Assembly (NCBI RefSeq): GCF_000003605.2
Contig: NW_003133344.1
Coordinates: 202,627 to 247,100 of the forward strand
Source: Saccoglossus kowalevskii
Lineage: Eukaryota > Hemichordata > Enteropneusta > Harrimaniidae
Direction: 5' to 3'
DNA: 44,474 nucleotides
The notes beneath the pieces were generated by a model. The model was not told where the DNA came from. It saw nothing but the letters and a program-made list of their open reading frames with translations, and did no database searches. The number at the start of each line of letters is the position of its first letter. Positions within the stretch are counted from its first letter, which is position 1. The position numbers and the translations under genes were made by a program. Below are positions 22,238-34,400 of the stretch, piece after piece.

Positions 22238-22960
22238 TTGCTGTTTATTTTCTGGTTAAAAATAAAAAAACACTCACACGTGGCAATGTTTATGTCCAAT
22301 TGCCTAATTTGCATGAGTAATCAAATAACAGGACCTTTGATTGACAATATGCAAATCGAGATTGTACGGGTCATAGTTCATTCAATTCACGCGCATGTGC
22401 AATTATTCTCAAATCAGTTATCGCTCGCTTGCAAACCAAACATTATATTTCCTCGGCGTTTTTTCCTAGTTTTTATCATTACATTCAGCGTGGTGTGAAA
22501 AGAAAGAGAGGTAGAAAGAAGATTCAGATGATTTCTATGTCGGAAGAGGCAAAAGCTACACTGAAGGCATCAGCCCACCGAACGAAAAACAAAATCGATG
22601 TGAGCGTTCAAACGTGACTTTCCCCGAAGGCGTGAATCCGAGTTTCTGATTGACTGAAAGATTTTATTTTTAAATAATTATTCTCAGAAAATAAACTGAG
22701 CATGTGAAGAATAATTTAACATTGTTTACAGTGATAACTGCTCATTGTCGAAACGAAGCTAACCCATTCACGTCAGAAGTTAAGCTGTGACTTCTATTAA
22801 AATGTTACAATGCGGCTTCTATAAGAGCATCTATACATGAGAAACTATGAATTTTTGGTTCTCAATTGTTCAAAAAAAATGGGTGCGACTTCTATTTGGG
22901 ATGCGGCTTCTAATACAGATTTTACATAATAAACCAATGAATGTCATACGAATTGTAACC
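22238..22960 (+). mobile_element. DNA-transposon remnant with short basic ORF
   Basis: The right end carries direct repeats TGCGACTTCTATTTGGGATG and GCGGCTTCTAATACAG, as in subterminal repeats of several DNA transposon families. A block at 22687-22780 (ATAAACTGAGCATGTGAAGAA, then GTGATAACTGCTCATT) recurs in diverged form at 39386-39466, so this is interspersed repeat, not unique sequence. The left part has octamer motifs at 22307-22314 and 22349-22356 ahead of a + frame ending at 22617 with a basic segment RKRGRKK. The superfamily is not determined and the left boundary is a guess. Confidence 0.5.
22429..22617 (+). pseudogene. Short basic ORF inside transposon remnant, function unknown
   Basis: The frame contains GVKRKRGRKKIQMISMSEEA then KATLKASAHRTKNKIDV and stops at 22615-22617. 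The composition (Lys/Arg-rich, then helical) is protein-like and could be one end of a transposase, but no catalytic motif is visible. I do not recognise it. The surrounding sequence is repeat-like, which argues against a host gene. Confidence 0.3.
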
Positions 22961-25250
22961 AATTTTCTCAAAAGTTATGATATTCTTCGTCTACTGCGTT
23001 GTCGGTGACGTACTGTTGAATGCTACGGCACATTATTTTGATATCTCAGAATTTGTTTCAATTTCTGGAAGCATTTCCTTTTATCCCGATACATGTTTTT
23101 CCCTCACTGTCATCACGACAGTTAGTGTTCAATTCGTACTTTCTAAAGCTGCTACTCATTTGATGGACTGATTTATAACGTATATTACACATTTTTATGA
23201 CATCTCTCTACTTTCTGACAACCATGATCTCAATCAACTTACAGATATATAGTAAGAAATAGGAATTAACATTAGTGCAGTTTCACTAAAAACGTTTTTT
23301 GTTTTTGTTTTTTTCTCAATACACATTATTTATGCAAATAGTGGTATGCTTCTGTTTCTGCTAATAATCATGTGAATCCTCGCCTGGACTTTTCAAGTAC
23401 TCTTATAAAGTGGTAACACTATAATAATTCTGCCGTGGTTGTAACGAGTTATTAGTAAAATAACCGATTATATACTATTTATATTATTGCATTACGATTT
23501 TTACTGAGAACAAGTTACGGCAACATGGATGGCATGTTATAAAACATACGCAAAACCCCTGGCGCATAACGTGTGGCCAATAAATCTGAAATGATGGCCG
23601 AAACTTCCGTGCACCCCTGTGGAGAGTCGGTGTCCTACTTCCACAATGACGATGAAAACATATTTTGCAGCATTGATTCCAGACGTAAACAAATACCTTG
23701 GAAGACACTATATATAATTGTGTGTACCCAATGTCACCGACCTTAATTTTGAGACATCCTTGTTATAGGAAATAATGGTACAATGTCCTCACGTACACAT
23801 AACTATTTTTCCGTGACCCCATATTTTCATTTCATTTTCAGGGTTTCTGCACTTTGTTTACCTGTTGAGACGATGGTTGCACACAAATCGTACAGATAGA
23901 AAATGTACTTGATGCAATTTAACTAAATTGAGGACAAATGTTATTTCGTCTTGGAATGTCCTTTCTATAACCAATTGGTAACAAATTATTTGTCTTACTG
24001 TTATCATGGCAGTCACAACACATCTTTCGTGAAATGTATAATCTCGTTTCAATGTTATAATTCGTACTGTTATTTTACCTGTCGAAATTGATATTCCCTC
24101 ATGCATAAACATGTTGGTGTAAGCTCCAAATCAAGTGATAGTGACTTCGATGTTGTATGTTTTGAAAGGTGTTTCGCTAACAACGTCCTGTCTTGTTCAT
24201 TCATTGCTATAGTAATGTATACGTATGGGCCGCTCACCTACTGTATGAAAACAAATGTACTATAATTATATTCAAGTAGTGGTCTAATAAAAGATTCGTA
24301 TAGATTCAAAATAAGTCATGGTGATTTATTTTGTGCCTATTTCGGGGTTTACTTTTGCAACAACTTTGTTTACATGTTCATTCCAGGTAGGCATATATAG
24401 TCAATAGTAACTCAAAGATCTTTATGTTTATTAAAGGGCGGTAGTCGTCGCGCTGCGCATGTGCGACATTTAACCCTTTTTTTAACATTGAAATAGCCAC
24501 CGTCCCATTCGGCCTGTCAGTATGTGTGTTATCGTGTACTTGCATATCTTCACAAAGTTTGCCGGGATTCAATTTCCATAACCATGTCGTGGACCATTCA
24601 ATTATACAATGTGCAACTTGTTAACTATTAGTTCAGGAAAACACATTGGTTTAAAAAGACAGTTAGTAGATAAATGCAAAAGAAATTCGGCTTGGTGACA
24701 CTTCAATTTTTAACTTACTCCAATATTCTATTATATCTCTCGATAAATTCATGTTGATGACAATTACTATACTATATTATTATTACTTTTTTATATGAAC
24801 TGAGATTGATTCTAATGAAACATCCAGCTATTATGTTGACAACCTTAGTAAGAGATCCAGACTGTAAACCATTTACTGTATAACCCCCCCCCCCCTGGGT
24901 ATCTTGTCGATGTATCGTTTTCTAAGAATTGTCTTGTACTATAGTATCTTCAAGTGATAAATGAGCTATGTTGAAGAGTCCATGTTTTTAAAACTCGTGA
25001 ATGAAATTTATCCGACCTATACGTATATTAGGAGTAACTAAGAGCAAACTCTTATGGACTGCATTTGGCGAGATGATTGTAGAAATACTGGTACAACAAA
25101 CATCACAATTGCGTGAAATTAGTCAGATCTAAACGTGTCCCAGTGTCAGCGATAGGCTTTGTAAATGGTTATGTATTGATTAGTTGAGTAGACAATTATA
25201 ATAAACTAATACATTGTAGCAAACATAACGCCCAACCGTCCACTGCACGT
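22961..25250. other. Intergenic sequence, no gene recognised; weak MITE-like trace near 24432
   Basis: No supported gene. TTAAAGGGCGGTAGTCGTCG at 24431-24450, followed by CTGCGCATG, resembles a terminus of the TTAAAGCG MITE family and may be a fragment. A poly-C run lies near 24886-24897. Several short frames on both strands lack motifs. Confidence 0.35.
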
Positions 25251-25369
25251 AATATAAATAGGTGACAGTAGATGTTGCGTTAACGACGCACATTTGTGTT
25301 AGGCGAGTTTATAGGGGCATAGTTCTTCTGTGGCGATAAAAATCCTAATGTCTGAAAATAACAGATTTG

Positions 25370-25501
25370 ATGACACCAACTAAAAAACCACCACAAAGAC
25401 TAAACGCCGACACAAAAAGAGCAACGGACCCACAGCTAAATAAAACTGTTACACTCGTTAAAACACGGAGGATGTGGTGTTTTGTACAGTTTCTGAGCTA
25501 A
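25370..25501 (+). CDS. Small ORF behind a TATA-like sequence, unsupported hypothetical
   Basis: A 43-codon frame beginning MTPTKKPPQRLNADTKRA ends at TAA 25499-25501. A TATA-like ATATAAATAGG lies near 25251-25261, some 110 bp upstream. The product is basic with no recognisable domain. It could be the start of an unannotated transcript or chance. An upstream ATG (25348) in another frame opens only a short reading frame. Confidence 0.15.
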   Translation: MTPTKKPPQRLNADTKRATDPQLNKTVTLVKTRRMWCFVQFLS

Positions 25502-27240
25502 ACGAACAGATATCCTGTTGCACTGAAGAATGATCTAGTGTCAGCTGGCGTAATTTGCTCAACGGCAGAGTATATAGAATACTGAAAATTTTGGAAGCTG
25601 ATTAAAGACAACGGTGGTCGCTCCAAACACCTTTATTTTGTTAAAACAAAATTTCCCAGACTATTTCACACGCACAAATGCTTTTCACAACAATGATGAC
25701 TGTACACGCTCAACGCGTGTTCAGAGAAACTTCGATTTCCTGAACTCCAGTAGGTTCCAGACTGGGTTGCCAGACCGGGTGCCAGGCAGCTCCAGCTTAT
25801 TACAGGATTTAGTTATCGGTATATTTCGAAAATTGTCGAACCGTTACCATCCAAATCTTGTTTTTATATGGACGTGTCGTGTCACATTCCGGGTTTGTTC
25901 GACACAAATGAGATCACAGTTACCACTCCTTTGAGTAAAATGGTTTGTCTCATTAACCTCCGCATTTTCGTCGCTGATTGTTTTTAAAATGTAGCCAGTT
26001 TGTTGTTACAGTTATACCGGCCGACAAGCAATCGACGGCACCTGTCGACGACGGTGTCTGGCAAGACTAACGCACAATCAATCAAACGGACCGACCGTTC
26101 CAAACCAATTTCACGCAATTATGCCGTTCGTTGTATAATCTTTTCATCTCACGCCCAGAGCGAAATTTCGATATGAAATAATTTTACCATCGAATGGTTA
26201 TCCCAATTGCAGAAATATGCGTCAAGTCTGTTATTATCACCAGAGTTAAAGTTTGTGCGTCATTCGTCAGGTCTCAGACTACTAATATTACTAGTCTGAG
26301 GTCAAGTGTACATTAAAAATAATGAAACACAATTTGGTTATAGTCGCCGGTGCGGAAGGGCTCTGTTACATGAATCTTATCCCCTGGCGGTCACTAGTAG
26401 AAACCAACTAACGGGTATGCGAAACATAAATTAAGTATTAAAATAGACAAGGTCAAAGCTGGTTGATATACTAGTAATGCATGGAATATGTGATTAGTGG
26501 CAATGATTCGCTGATGATTGGACCATTTTACCGTGATTTCTGTTGCTGCAAAAATATTTAAATAAAAATCAGAATAACTGCTATAAGTTACGATGTAAAA
26601 ATGTCATGGATATTGATAAATTGTGTGCATTGCAATTTCTGTTTATCATATTCAATGATATATCTGATTCAAGATGGCAGTTATATTTTACTTGATTTAG
26701 GAATACTGAGAATTGTAATTTGACATCATTCAACTTCATGGTATAAATATGACTTATGTGAAGGCACCAAATTTCATTTCATTTTTAATTTCATCAATTG
26801 TTGACTGTCTACACAATTCCATACTTTCCCCAAGTAGACAAGAAACAAAAACGTTTAATATATTCACACAAGGCAAAAAATGCTCAATGGTCTCAGTTTC
26901 CAAGGTACACGTGACTGTCACCAATCTCCATTCCCTTCCGTTTTAGATCGTAGCTGGTGTACAAAATACAATGGAACAGCTTGAACTGACAGTTTTACTG
27001 CCTATATCCACATTGAATGGAAGACGCTTTCACAACACCCTTCGCTAATTGCTCTTCTTAGGTTACAAAGTCAAGTTGAATGATTGTTTCAGTAATTTGT
27101 TGGTAATTTTGGCTGGCTTGATGTAGTTACAGTCAAAATGCCAAGCCTTCAAATCTGATTGCTCTTCAGATTCACTGCATTCCAGTTTATGATATGACCG
27201 TGGTAAGCTCTTTATGACTATAAAGTTTTAACATATCAAC
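25502..27240. other. Intergenic sequence, no feature recognised
   Basis: A 106-codon + frame (25614-25934) and a 65-codon frame (26749-26946) show no motif and no splice context. ACTAGTAATATTAGTAGTC-like short inverted repeats near 26279-26299 are the only structure I noticed. Confidence 0.35.
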
Positions 27241-27283
27241 CTGATCAAGATTTTGTCGTTGGAGATCTTTATTTTCACATTTG

Positions 27284-27414
27284 TGAAATGTGTTTTTCTT
27301 TTCTTTTGTAACCTTTACTAGCACTTCTTGTACTTATTATTTTTGTAACATTCTTTGTAAATAAGGCCGGAGGCCAAAGTACTGAATAAATTATTATTAT
27401 TATTATTTATTATT
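27284..27414 (+). mobile_element. LINE 3' end fragment, + orientation, ending in ATT repeats
   Basis: AATGTGTTTTTCTTTTCTTTTGTAAC is followed by a 3' UTR-like tract, AATAAGGCCGGAGGCC, AATAAA and a run of ATT units. An AATAAA plus simple ATT tail is typical of 3' ends of several invertebrate LINE families. The opening 26 bases are repeated in inverse orientation at 27422-27448, where a second copy begins. Confidence 0.6.
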
Positions 27415-27725
27415 AAAAAGAGTTACAAAAGAAAAGAAAAACACATTTTTTAAATACTATCTCGTATAGTATATGCCTGTGTAAATGCTATGTTTCTCTG
27501 TAAATGTTTGTTAATTGTTTTCATTAAGTTATTAAATTTATTTGAATATGGGTAAGTATAATAATAAGCTGGTAAGTATGTTTTCCCTATGTCAGAATAA
27601 AGTGGACAGCATAACAGGAAATAAAACTCGTCTTCAACGATTTCACGAAAATTACAGTAGCGTTCATTTCTAGAAACGTTTTGTCTCCTGCCTGTCTCAT
27701 TGTGTAACATTGTTTATAAACATAG
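27415..27725 (-). mobile_element. LINE fragment, - orientation, with RT C-terminal zinc-knuckle-like coding remnant
   Basis: On the minus strand a frame from 27710 to 27450 contains TGRRQNVSRNERYCNF then VEDEFYFLLCCPLYSDIGK. This matches the conserved C-terminal region of many LINE ORF2 proteins (a pattern like RNERxCxxC, then EDExHFLxxCPxY). Here the second Cys of the first pair and the His are changed, so it looks decayed. The 5' side is missing after a few more codons. The stop is followed by the same 3' UTR start seen in the + copy. Confidence 0.72.
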
Positions 27726-29026
27726 TTATAACAATTTGTGAATACGAATCAATCAGTTTTCATTCAAATACAAATATTCAATCATGATTGACTCGAGAGT
27801 TCCACATTGTCTGCGTCTATAATGCGCACGCAGTCCTTCAAGTGACTCATCAGCTGCGATTGCCTGCCCATTTATTCAAAATGAAGAGCTTGCTGATTGG
27901 AGGATGTTGAACTAACTTATAATTATTAATTATAACTCGTTTCTCGATTGGTCAATTCGAATTCTACCAGCCAGTTTGATTTATAAAAAGAAAATTATAT
28001 TTAGAACCCCCTAGTTTTATGCCTTTCATCATTGTATTATGTGTTGTCCGTATTTCTTAATTCTAACATTTGATTTAAAAAGTTGTTATTAACTTTCGTG
28101 ACAATGTACTTTGTTTACAAGCATGAGGGCGCTAATGGTAAAAGTGAACAACTGTGAAATTTTGTTTTAGTATTTTTTTTTAAATTGGCCAAATATTATT
28201 TAACAATTATATTTTTGGATTTTTATCAATTTGTATCTCTCTAAAAAAATAAAACATATTTAAAAAATAATTCAGGATACCATCAGTAATACCGTCAATT
28301 ACAATGTATATATTTTTTACCCTATGTGTCACCAGTCAACTGATAATTTGAGAAAATGGCATAATATATCCACCTAAGTATTGCGTAATGTTTTCGTGAA
28401 TATCGGCCATTTTAAGTTTAGGGTAAAAGAACGTCGTTGCCTATCCTTCTCCTCTGGGGTATATTGAATCATGTGGAAACTGTTTAGTTTAAAAGAAATC
28501 TACCACCCACCGATTACGTAACAACATTACAAACTAACATAGAACTAAAACCAAAACTAAAACTTCTACAAACATTTTGAAAGACTAGATGCTACTGATG
28601 TAGCTTCGTTTTCGGCCTCCATTAGATGTAACTATTTCTTAGTTGTTGCTTTTGAAAAATTTCGGTAACAATTATGTGTCTTGTAACAATACATATTATC
28701 TTGCATGGTAGTTATAAGTATGGTTTCTGAGCAATTAAATACAAATGAAAAGCAATATATGAAACAAAACTTTTATTTCACAAACCACAGTACAATGATG
28801 GATATCATGTGGTACTATTGTTTAGAATACATTTAGTCATTCCATGGAGGTCATTCCATCATCTGATCAACATATACCAGCATTTGTTTGTTTCCGGCAT
28901 ATGTATCCCTTTTTGCGACTGATTCATTCGTCCACGGCCACTCAACTTATTTTTTGACCGTGATTCGTCGTCGCGTGACCCAATTTTGAGAATACCCACA
29001 ATTCTCACATACGTCGAGTATTCAAA
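27726..29026 (+). other. Upstream region of the PNPLA6/7 gene, no separate gene recognised
   Basis: Mostly AT-rich. From about 28870 the sequence becomes richer in CpG (CGTCGTCGCG near 28967), as expected near a promoter. No TATA box is evident close to the start codon, and the 5' UTR limits are not visible. Confidence 0.4.
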
Positions 29027-29035
29027 ATGGCGACC
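29024..29035 (+). promoter_or_regulatory. YY1-like motif overlapping the PNPLA6/7 start codon
   Basis: AAAATGGCGACC fits the YY1 core (AAnATGGCG) and contains the proposed ATG at 29027. In many animal genes such sites sit just downstream of the transcription start and overlap the first codons. This is a motif-only call. Confidence 0.35.
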
Positions 29036-31463
29036 GATATTGGCGGTGTTGTGAATGAGATCGGGGTCCATATAGGCGATGTGGCGCAACTTGTACCGGA
29101 TATTGTTCAGTATAATCAACTAACTGCGGTAAGAGTTATTTTTTCTGGCCAAGTTATATATTTTGACCCACACATTTCTGTTCTTTATCCATGTTTTCGA
29201 ACTTTCGCTCCATGTGATCCGGTGCGCACGCACATCGTTCGCACAGTTTGTTTTGATCGGTCAACACGTCCGTTTGTTTCCTCGTTTTTACGTGTCTTGA
29301 TTAAATTATGTTGATATGTTCTTTGGTTTTGGTTGATGTCTTTCTGTCATTACATAGCGTGTGTTGATACTGTGACATTTGCGGCTCTTTTCTGTTCGAT
29401 TCAAAACACTAGCCGATGTGATTGACGTGAGTGACTGTTATGTTACGGAGCCGGATTTTGATTCATACACACACTGTGTCGCTTTGACCTCGTTCACAAG
29501 GCATATGCCCAGAGCACGTACGTTTTTGGTTTGAAGGTGTGACATCTTATGAAACCCCACGCAGCGTATTCATCGAGGATATGTGAGGTCTCAATATTTC
29601 GTTTTCGGGTTGTCGAGCATTTTTATGCTGACTTAATCATTGACGCGTCGGGAGTACAGCCCATCACTGAATCAGATGCATAAGACCCATGACAGATTAT
29701 TTTGGCCAGCTGCTGTTGTTGTTCTGTCATTGACAGTGTTTGACAGGCAGATCATAATGGTAAGACCCATAGCATCGATATATTGAAATTTAAATATAAA
29801 TCTGGGTTTTTATTATTTTTTGTGGGGGGTGCAGGTTTTTTTTCTAGAAAAAAAACTGCAAGAGGGATCTCTGCAATTCAGCGACGCCACCAAGTGGGAG
29901 ATAGGGTTCTCCCTACCAGGATGTGGAGTTTTTGATAATTTGATAAGTTAAAATGTAGAATTCTATATTTTCCTTGGGGCCAAAAGTACTATCAGACAGA
30001 CCACAGTTGAAGACTGTGGCCACATGTGATCCCTGGTCAATCAAACTTTTATGGTTACCAGAGGATCTGCTCCCCAGGGTAAGGGGGCACATGGGCATGG
30101 CATGAGGGCGCTGCGCTCCTGTTCCCTTGTTTAAAAAAATCCCTGGGGTGCTACTGTCTCTGTTTGGAGGGGAGGAAGCATATTCTTAAAGACAGAATTA
30201 TGTTATGATCCCCTAAACATTGTCAGGACCAATCACAAACAGACGATAGTTCCCTGTGTTTTTTTTCCCTGCAAATTTTACTTGACTAATATTAAATTTA
30301 GTTTCAATCTTTGTATACGTTCACCCTTAACCACATGCTGACTCTGCAGTTGTGTATTGGGGAGAGTGTTCATAGGTGTCAGTGTTCTTCTTTCGACAGG
30401 GTAACAGGGAAACATTGCTCCTTGAAATTGTTGAGTGCCTTGTTGTTGTTGTTTTTCAATTACCGGTACAATAAAAGTGTGCCACAATGATACAGAAACT
30501 GTAAAATCATCCATATCATAAAATTGATTTCATGCTGATCGCCCTCTTGCTAACAAAACCACAGAACACCTTGTGTGATATAGTAGCTCATAGCTACTGG
30601 GGTACTTTCTTTTCAAAACAATAATGGCTACATGTAGTGACATGTTTAGTTTGTGTTTGTTTCAAATGTCAATTGTGTCAAGTGTTTGATATTTCTGCGC
30701 ATGGGTATGTCATGTTATTGGGATACTATTTTGGTATGTAAAAGGAATTGTTTTTATTTCCAATTCTTTTAGAATATTTGACACAAAATGATGTACCTTA
30801 TTTGTTTTTGTTCTATTTGTAGCTCAGTTATTTCCCAAAAAAATTATCTAATTGCGGCTAATTTTCATATTAATTGGCATACTATTTAACATAATGTGCA
30901 GTTATATTTTTTGACAGATATACAGCAACACTCTTAGTTATTTAAAATTTTAATATTAATTGGTAACAGTTTATACAATTTATATTTTTGAGAAAAAAAA
31001 TAAGTACTAATAAATTATCATTAAAAATTGGGCTTAAACTCCTATCCTAGACTGTCGACAGTTCTTGGGCCTAATAAAGAGTCACATATTTTCAAACGCT
31101 GTAGGCGTTATAACGAAATGCTGAAGGAATTTTCAAGTGAGGGCCGTAATGTCCGAACCTTTGCACTGTTAGCGTGTGTTGTTATCATCGATTGGGACTC
31201 AACTCCTGCATGTGCGCAGGTGATGATCCTCCTGCTTTAATCTCATAATACCTTGGATTAAGAATACTATTTTTATTGATGTCTATTTGAACTAAGTGGA
31301 AATAGAGGAATGCGACAACTGTGTCACAATAAAGTCTAAAAGGGGCATAACTATTAATAATTTCGCTCTCTTTGATTTCAGACCATATTATTATCTGTCG
31401 CTGTCATCGCCAGTATAGCATGTATTGTTTTATTTATATTCCTACATAAAATTAAAAGACAAG
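29027..31463 (+). CDS. PNPLA6: PNPLA6/7 exons 1-2: N-terminus and membrane anchor
   Basis: Exon 1 (29027-29128) encodes 34 residues starting [13 protein letters not shown] with no membrane segment. Exon 2 (31382-31463) encodes about 20 hydrophobic residues ([20 protein letters not shown]) followed by HKIKRQ, a single-pass anchor with the positive-inside side toward the catalytic part. Vertebrate PNPLA6 has the same layout. The intron between them is 2.25 kb, usual for a first intron. Confidence 0.8.
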
Positions 31464-34400
31464 GTGAGTTTTTTTAAGTAATATATTTACCTTCCAAGGC
31501 CTGAATATTGATTCACTGTTAAGATTTTGCCTAATTGGCTATTCAACCCTAACAACTAACATAGAGATCAATCGGAGAGCACATTGTTTATTGACATGTT
31601 TTTTTTTCGGTTTATCAAATTCTGCCTTGTATATATGTTATGACTCAACTGTGAATAATTGGTGTTCAGACACTCCCAATTTCAAGGCCAGTGTTGATAT
31701 TGTGAAAGAAGGCACTTTCTTAATCAACATTATCTGTTTTTCTTGCAACAAAACCAGAGTATCTCAAATTGGTCTATTTTCCCATATGTTAAACTAATAA
31801 AAAATATAATAATTTTTGGACACTACATTATGTCGTTACTATACATTAACAGTGGGAGTGCACATGCACATGCGTCAGATGGTCATAGTGTATCATTGTT
31901 TACAAACCAGGGTCTACCCATGAGCCTTTGCGTTTTCGACTCCCATATGAAGCACATAATGGGAGTCTTTGCAGTTAGTGTGTCGTGTGTGTGTGTGTGT
32001 ATGTGTGTTCGTGTGTCCGACTGTTCCACTGCTATCTCAAGAACCATACATCGGTTTTTGATGAACCTTGGTGCATAGATGCTCTGGGCCAATGCACAGA
32101 TTTGATTAGGTTTTGGTAAAAATCCATGCTCGTTAATTACCTAATTTTTAGCGGTTCCATGACTGTTCCACTGATATCTAAACAACCACTCATTGGATTT
32201 TGATGAAACTTTGTACATAGATGCTCTGAACTGATGCTAGGTTTTGATTAGTTTTTGGTAATAATCCGTGGATACTAATTACCTAATTTGCATAATGATT
32301 AGTCAATTTTCGTTTTTTCCACTGATATCTCAAGTACTAATCATCACATTTCAATGAAACTTGGTACATAGATGTCATATGATACTGCACAGACCTGATA
32401 GTTTTTATGGTAATATCAGTACATATTAATTTCCTAATTTGCATAATTAATTAATTTTCAGCATTTGATATAAGTAGTGAGCATTACATTTCAATAAAAC
32501 TTGGTACTTACATACTCAAGGACTATGCAGAGATTGATTGTTTCCGATAAATATTTGTGCATATTAATCACCTAATTTGCATAATTAATTTGAAGCTTTT
32601 GCACAGGTATCTCAAGTACTAATCATCGCATTTCAATGAAACTTGGTACATAGATCCTTTAGGACTATGCAGAGACCTGATTGGTTTTAGGGTAAATAAT
32701 TGTGCATGTTAATTACCTAATTTGCATAATTAATTTTCAGCTTTTCTACTGATATCTAAAAGTACTAATCATCACATTTCAATGAATCTAGAATTATGCC
32801 AATAATTAGACCCAATTAGTTTTCGGTAAATATTTGTGCATATATTAATCACCTAAAATGCATAATTAACCAATTTCCAACTTTCACACTGATATCTCAG
32901 GTACTAAACATCACATATCAATGAATGTTTGTACATGGATGCTGTAGGACAATAGACAGACCTGGATAATTGTGGGTAAAAATCTGTACATATTAATTAC
33001 CTAATTTGCATAATTAACCAGTTTTAAGCTTTCACACTGATATCTAAAGTACTAATTATTCCATTTCAATGAAACTTAGTACAAAGATGCTCTAGGACAA
33101 TGTACAAACCTATTGTAATTAGTTTGGGGTAAAAATCTGTTCATATTAATTCCCTAATAAGCATGATAATTCATAAATTTTTGGTTCTAATCACATTTCA
33201 ATTAAACTTGGAAACATAGATTTTCTGTTACATTGCGCAGACCTCATTAGTTTTACACTCAAATCTGTTCATATTAATTTTCTGATTTGCATAATTAGTT
33301 TTCAGCTAAGTAATTTCGAATTAAATTTAATGTGTCTCCAATACTCTCAGCATATGGGAGTTCTTTCTAAGCTTTCTTTGATTAGCATGTGTTGTTATGA
33401 TGGCTTGGGACTCGATTCCCACGCATGCGCAGGTGACGACCCTCTCGCTTTAACTTATGAGTAACTGTGATATCCACGGTGTACTATTATTTTAGCTGCT
33501 ACATTATTTAGTGGCATTACAATCCATACCACAAGATATCTAATTACATCAGTGTTGGTCACTGTGTAGTAACTTTGTAGCAATTATTATCGATGTTGAT
33601 AATTAGAATAATGTTCTGACTTGCGATATCTTACTAGTTTTCGACAAAGAACCAATGCTAAAAGTGGAGTCAGCCAGATATTGTGTTGTTTCCATGCCAA
33701 CCTTCTCAGATAATTCCATTCCCTAATATGGATATTCTAATTATGTGCAAATTGTTTGCAAAATAAATATAGAAGATATTTTTTAGACAGTAACTCTGAA
33801 AAGCTAATTGTTTGATGTTGGAGAGTAATCCCCACATTAGGTGTTTGCATATTCCACAACAATAATGAGTACATGTCCTTAGGTATACACACTGCTCTTT
33901 GCAGCTATCACAAGTCTTAGCCACTAGTTTGTTGATGTAGAACTACATATACATGTACATGTACTTTAAAAGGTCATTCACGGGTAACATATAAATGATA
34001 TATAAACTATACAATTGTAAATATTGATATAGTTTTTGACACTCAAAAAAAAACAAAAAAACACTACATGTCACCTCGGGCATTAGCCGCAACTAACCTC
34101 CAAGTATTATTAATATTATTACATTTGTGCTTGTTTTTTCAGTTATGGGACAGACTCCAGGTCCTGGCCAAACAAAGCCACGTTTTAGGAAAAGAGATAA
34201 AGTTATCTTCTATGGAAGGCGAATGTTGAGAAAGGTAACTAAGTGACTGATATTTCATGTATTAATTTACTGTTTTGTCTTACATGCTTCAATCAAGTCT
34301 TTGCAAATAGAAATTTTCAATATTTGATAAATGTATGTCATTTGACATTTTCTTGGACCTTGCAATTTATAGTATTTCCTGTTAGGTTTGTGTATGTGGC

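Noticed and set aside
22977-23171. A 64-codon hydrophobic + frame that could be a membrane protein
   Set aside because: No start context, no neighbouring exon signals and no conserved motif; long hydrophobic frames are common by chance in T-rich sequence.
28859-29119. An 86-codon minus-strand frame over the PNPLA6/7 first exon
   Set aside because: It overlaps the coding exon on the opposite strand and has no motif; a shadow ORF with no support for a divergent gene.
31743-32092. Overlapping frames with CVCVCMCV or His-Thr repeats
   Set aside because: They arise from the TG microsatellite inside the Helentron-like element.
33375-33455. Possible independent MITE fragment
   Set aside because: It is better explained as the right half of the copy beginning at 31846, because the break points in the two halves match.
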